From NCBI RefSeq assembly GCF_024345795.1, contig NZ_JAGQBU010000006.1:55907-119906 (forward strand): a stretch of DNA of 64,000 nucleotides, read 5' to 3'. Both the position numbers and the translations under genes were made by a program. The DNA comes from Synechococcus sp. J7-Johnson. GTDB lineage: Bacteria > Cyanobacteriota > Cyanobacteriia > PCC-6307 > Cyanobiaceae. Shown one piece after another: positions 60,743 to 64,000 of this stretch (positions within the stretch are counted from its first letter, which is position 1; the number at the start of each line of letters is the position of its first letter). Below the pieces are notes generated by a model. It had not been told where the DNA came from. It saw only the letters and a list, made by a program, of their open reading frames with translations, and did not search any database.

Positions 60743-61681
60743 TCAGGCGCTGCTGAGCTGATCGAGCGCGGCCTGGCGCATCGCCGCCAGCGGCAGTGCC
60801 AGCGGCGTGGTTTCGGAGCAGCCCGGCTCTGAGAGCCAGAGCCTCAGGGCGGCGGCTCCCTGCTGCACCAGCATGTCCAGGCCATCGAGCACACTGCAGC
60901 CCCGCTGGCGGGCCTCCAGCAGCAGGCGGCTTGGCCGAGGTGTGTAGATCAGGTCGTAGACCAGGCTGCCAGGGCGCAGTGCCTCGAGGTCAGCCGCCTC
61001 CAGAGGGCAGGCGCTGGCGTTGGCACCCATTCCCACCGGCGTGGTGTTCACCACCAGATCGGCCGCAGTCAGCGCCTTGAGCAGGTCTTCGTGCTCATCG
61101 GCCGCCGCCGGCCAGGCCACCCCGCTGAGCTGGGGTGCCCATGACCCGCACTCCGCCAGGAACGTCGCCAGGGCATCGGGCCGACGTCCGGCCAGCTGAA
61201 TGTGCTCCAGTCCCAGCTCCACCAGGGCCGCCACCACGGCCCGGGCGCTGCCGCCGCAGCCCAGCACCAGGGCCCGCCCGCCCGCCAGGTCTTGCACTGA
61301 ACCAGGTGTTTGGCCGCCGCTGGCTCGCAGCGGCGCAAGAAACCCTTCCACGTCGGTGTTGGTGCCCAGCCAGCCGCCGCCCTCGCGTCGCACCAGGGTG
61401 TTCACGGCCCCGACCCGCCGGGCCAGGGGGGTGAGCTCCGCAGCCAGCTCCGCCACCGCCCGCTTGTGGGGCAAGGTCACGTTCAGTCCACGACAGTCGA
61501 TGGCCTCCAGGGCCCGCACCACCACCGCCAGATCACTGGCCTGCACCGGCAGGGCCAGGTAGATCCAGTCGAGACCCAGCTCCCGCAGGGCGGCGTTGTG
61601 CATCGCCGGCGAGAGGGAATGACGCACCGGATCGCCGAGAACGGCCACGAGCGAGGTGCGGGCGGAGATCTCAAGGGGCAT
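60743..61681 (-). CDS. aroE: Shikimate dehydrogenase
   Basis: AroE reduces 3-dehydroshikimate to shikimate with NADPH in aromatic amino acid synthesis. The 312-residue protein has GDPVRHSLSPAMHNAAL (substrate site), GLNVTLPHKRAV with the catalytic lysine, NTDVEGFLAPL, the NADP loop LVLGCGGSARAVV and NTTPVGMGAN, DLIYTPRPSRLL and GLDMLVQQGAAALRLW. ATG at 61681 is used; upstream bases are promoter for the divergent dnaK. It lies 62 bases upstream of the Tic20-like gene. Confidence 0.96.
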   Translation of the reverse strand: MPLEISARTSLVAVLGDPVRHSLSPAMHNAALRELGLDWIYLALPVQASDLAVVVRALEAIDCRGLNVTLPHKRAVAELAAELTPLARRVGAVNTLVRREGGGWLGTNTDVEGFLAPLRASGGQTPGSVQDLAGGRALVLGCGGSARAVVAALVELGLEHIQLAGRRPDALATFLAECGSWAPQLSGVAWPAAADEHEDLLKALTAADLVVNTTPVGMGANASACPLEAADLEALRPGSLVYDLIYTPRPSRLLLEARQRGCSVLDGLDMLVQQGAAALRLWLSEPGCSETTPLALPLAAMRQAALDQLSSA

Positions 61682-61820
61682 GGCGGCTGGGGTCTGGGGC
61701 GATGCCGGGAGCGAAATGTACGGGCCTGGCCGCCACCCGCCCGCCCTCTGTTCGGAAACCACACCTCGCCTGCGGTGGCCCCCACTGCTGAAGATGCATG
61801 GGACAGAACATTCAATTCAG

Positions 61821-61830
61821 AGGAGGTGAG
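61821..61830 (+). promoter_or_regulatory. Strong Shine-Dalgarno sequence of dnaK
   Basis: AGGAGGTGAG ends 5 bases before the ATG at 61836. It matches the 16S 3' end almost completely (AGGAGGTGA), much better than most starts in this window, many of which show no such sequence. It points to heavy translation of dnaK. Confidence 0.85.
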
Positions 61831-61835
61831 AACCC

Positions 61836-63752
<1,917 letters not shown>

Positions 63753-63758
63753 ACGGGT

Positions 63759-63804
63759 CGTGATCGTGGCCGGGTGACGCTTCATGTCGCCCGCCACGAT
63801 CACG
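63759..63804 (+). other. Imperfect hairpin after dnaK
   Basis: CGTGATCGTGG (63759-63769) pairs with CCACGATCACG (63794-63804). Inside, CGGGTGAC (63771-63778) pairs with GTCGCCCG (63786-63793) with one T-G wobble; one C is bulged. It is about 19 base pairs, starts 6 bases after the dnaK stop, and lacks a T run, so it may be a stability element or remnant rather than a terminator. Confidence 0.55.
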
Positions 63805-63821
63805 ATCATGGCCTCAACCAG

Positions 63822-63854
63822 GAAAGCCCTCTTTGCATTGCAAAGAGGGCTTTC
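63822..63854 (+). terminator. Rho-independent terminator of dnaK
   Basis: GAAAGCCCTCTTTGC (63822-63836) and GCAAAGAGGGCTTTC (63840-63854) form a perfect 15-base-pair stem with a 3-base loop, followed by TTTTGC. It lies 70 bases after the dnaK stop. The 3-base loop and 15-base arms are like the hairpin after thrC, though the sequences differ. Confidence 0.88.
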
Positions 63855-63879
63855 TTTTGCTCCGATCCCGGTACTAGTA

Positions 63880-64000
63880 TCACGTCCCAGAAATCTGCGA
63901 GCAAAGCCGCTGGAGCTTCTCCAAGATCGAGTCAGCAGTGGCGGTCCAGCTGAATGGTGCTGAGCGCTTGTTGTAGTGAGCGATGAAGTGCTTGATCCTG
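63880..64000 (-). mobile_element. IS630-family transposase, C-terminal end (rest outside window)
   Basis: The minus strand encodes about 40 residues ending in a TGA at 63880-63882: KHFIAHYNKRSAPFSWTATA followed by a LEKLQRLCSQISGT end. This is the typical IS630/DDE-type C-terminus. The upstream catalytic part is outside the window. Beyond the stop is CTAG at 63874-63877, the insertion target described for IS630 elements. The copy may be whole or broken. Confidence 0.78.

Noticed and set aside
61682..61835. CIRCE/HrcA operator upstream of dnaK or grpE
   Set aside because: I looked for TTAGCACTC and its inverted partner before dnaK and in 18748-18849 and found none.

Overview
The window is GC-rich, densely coded chromosomal DNA from a picocyanobacterium of the Cyanobium/Synechococcus type. 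The evidence is the photosynthetic-type glyceraldehyde-3-phosphate dehydrogenase, Tic20 and AtCYP38-like lumenal cyclophilin homologues, DUF502, DUF1400 and DUF3134 proteins, and a gene order around dnaN (thrC | dnaN - PRC-barrel protein - purL - purF - gyrA-like - TPR - queG - DUF502 - nusB - ftsY - PP2C - argH) that is the classic origin neighbourhood of marine and freshwater Synechococcus. I see no prophage, CRISPR array or complete mobile element. The only transposon signal is the tail of an IS630-type transposase at the right edge.

Left part (1-12.6 kb): the 3' end of an alanine-glyoxylate aminotransferase, tRNA-Gly(CCC), several small lineage-specific proteins, a half-size AbrB-type membrane protein, two exported proteins of unknown function, a solo SNF2-type helicase next to an HNH nuclease, an SDR-family protein, pdxA, the efp-accB pair, a lumenal cyclophilin overlapping thiL, and gap2 with a clear terminator. 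Middle-left (12.8-23.2 kb): murC-murB-ebfC, the rsgA-tusA-dnaJ-grpE cluster on the minus strand, and divergently the type IV pilus motor operon pilB-pilT-pilC. PilC has a duplicated N-terminal module and PilB an extra C-terminal zinc ribbon.

Origin-proximal part (23-44 kb): an HI0933-type flavoprotein, dus, argH, PP2C phosphatase, ftsY, nusB, DUF502, an HpsJ-like membrane protein, queG, a TPR protein, a second GyrA-like topoisomerase subunit without a GyrA box, purF, purL, a PRC-barrel protein and dnaN. Between dnaN and thrC lies a roughly 500-base non-coding, locally AT-richer segment with a cluster of DnaA-box-like nonamers, which I call as the probable chromosomal origin.

Right part (44-64 kb): two DUF1400-related exported proteins, a UbiB-type kinase, recN and uvrA (DNA repair), an LCP-family protein, purT, mraY, argG, rpsF, a Tic20-like protein, aroE and dnaK with a strong Shine-Dalgarno sequence and two successive hairpins after its stop. 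Overall the genes serve core functions: replication start, purine, arginine, aromatic and cell-wall synthesis, protein folding and export, DNA repair and pilus motility. I did not find a convincing undescribed multi-gene system; the best leads are the origin, the PilC duplication, the gyrase paralogue and several start-codon and overlap oddities.
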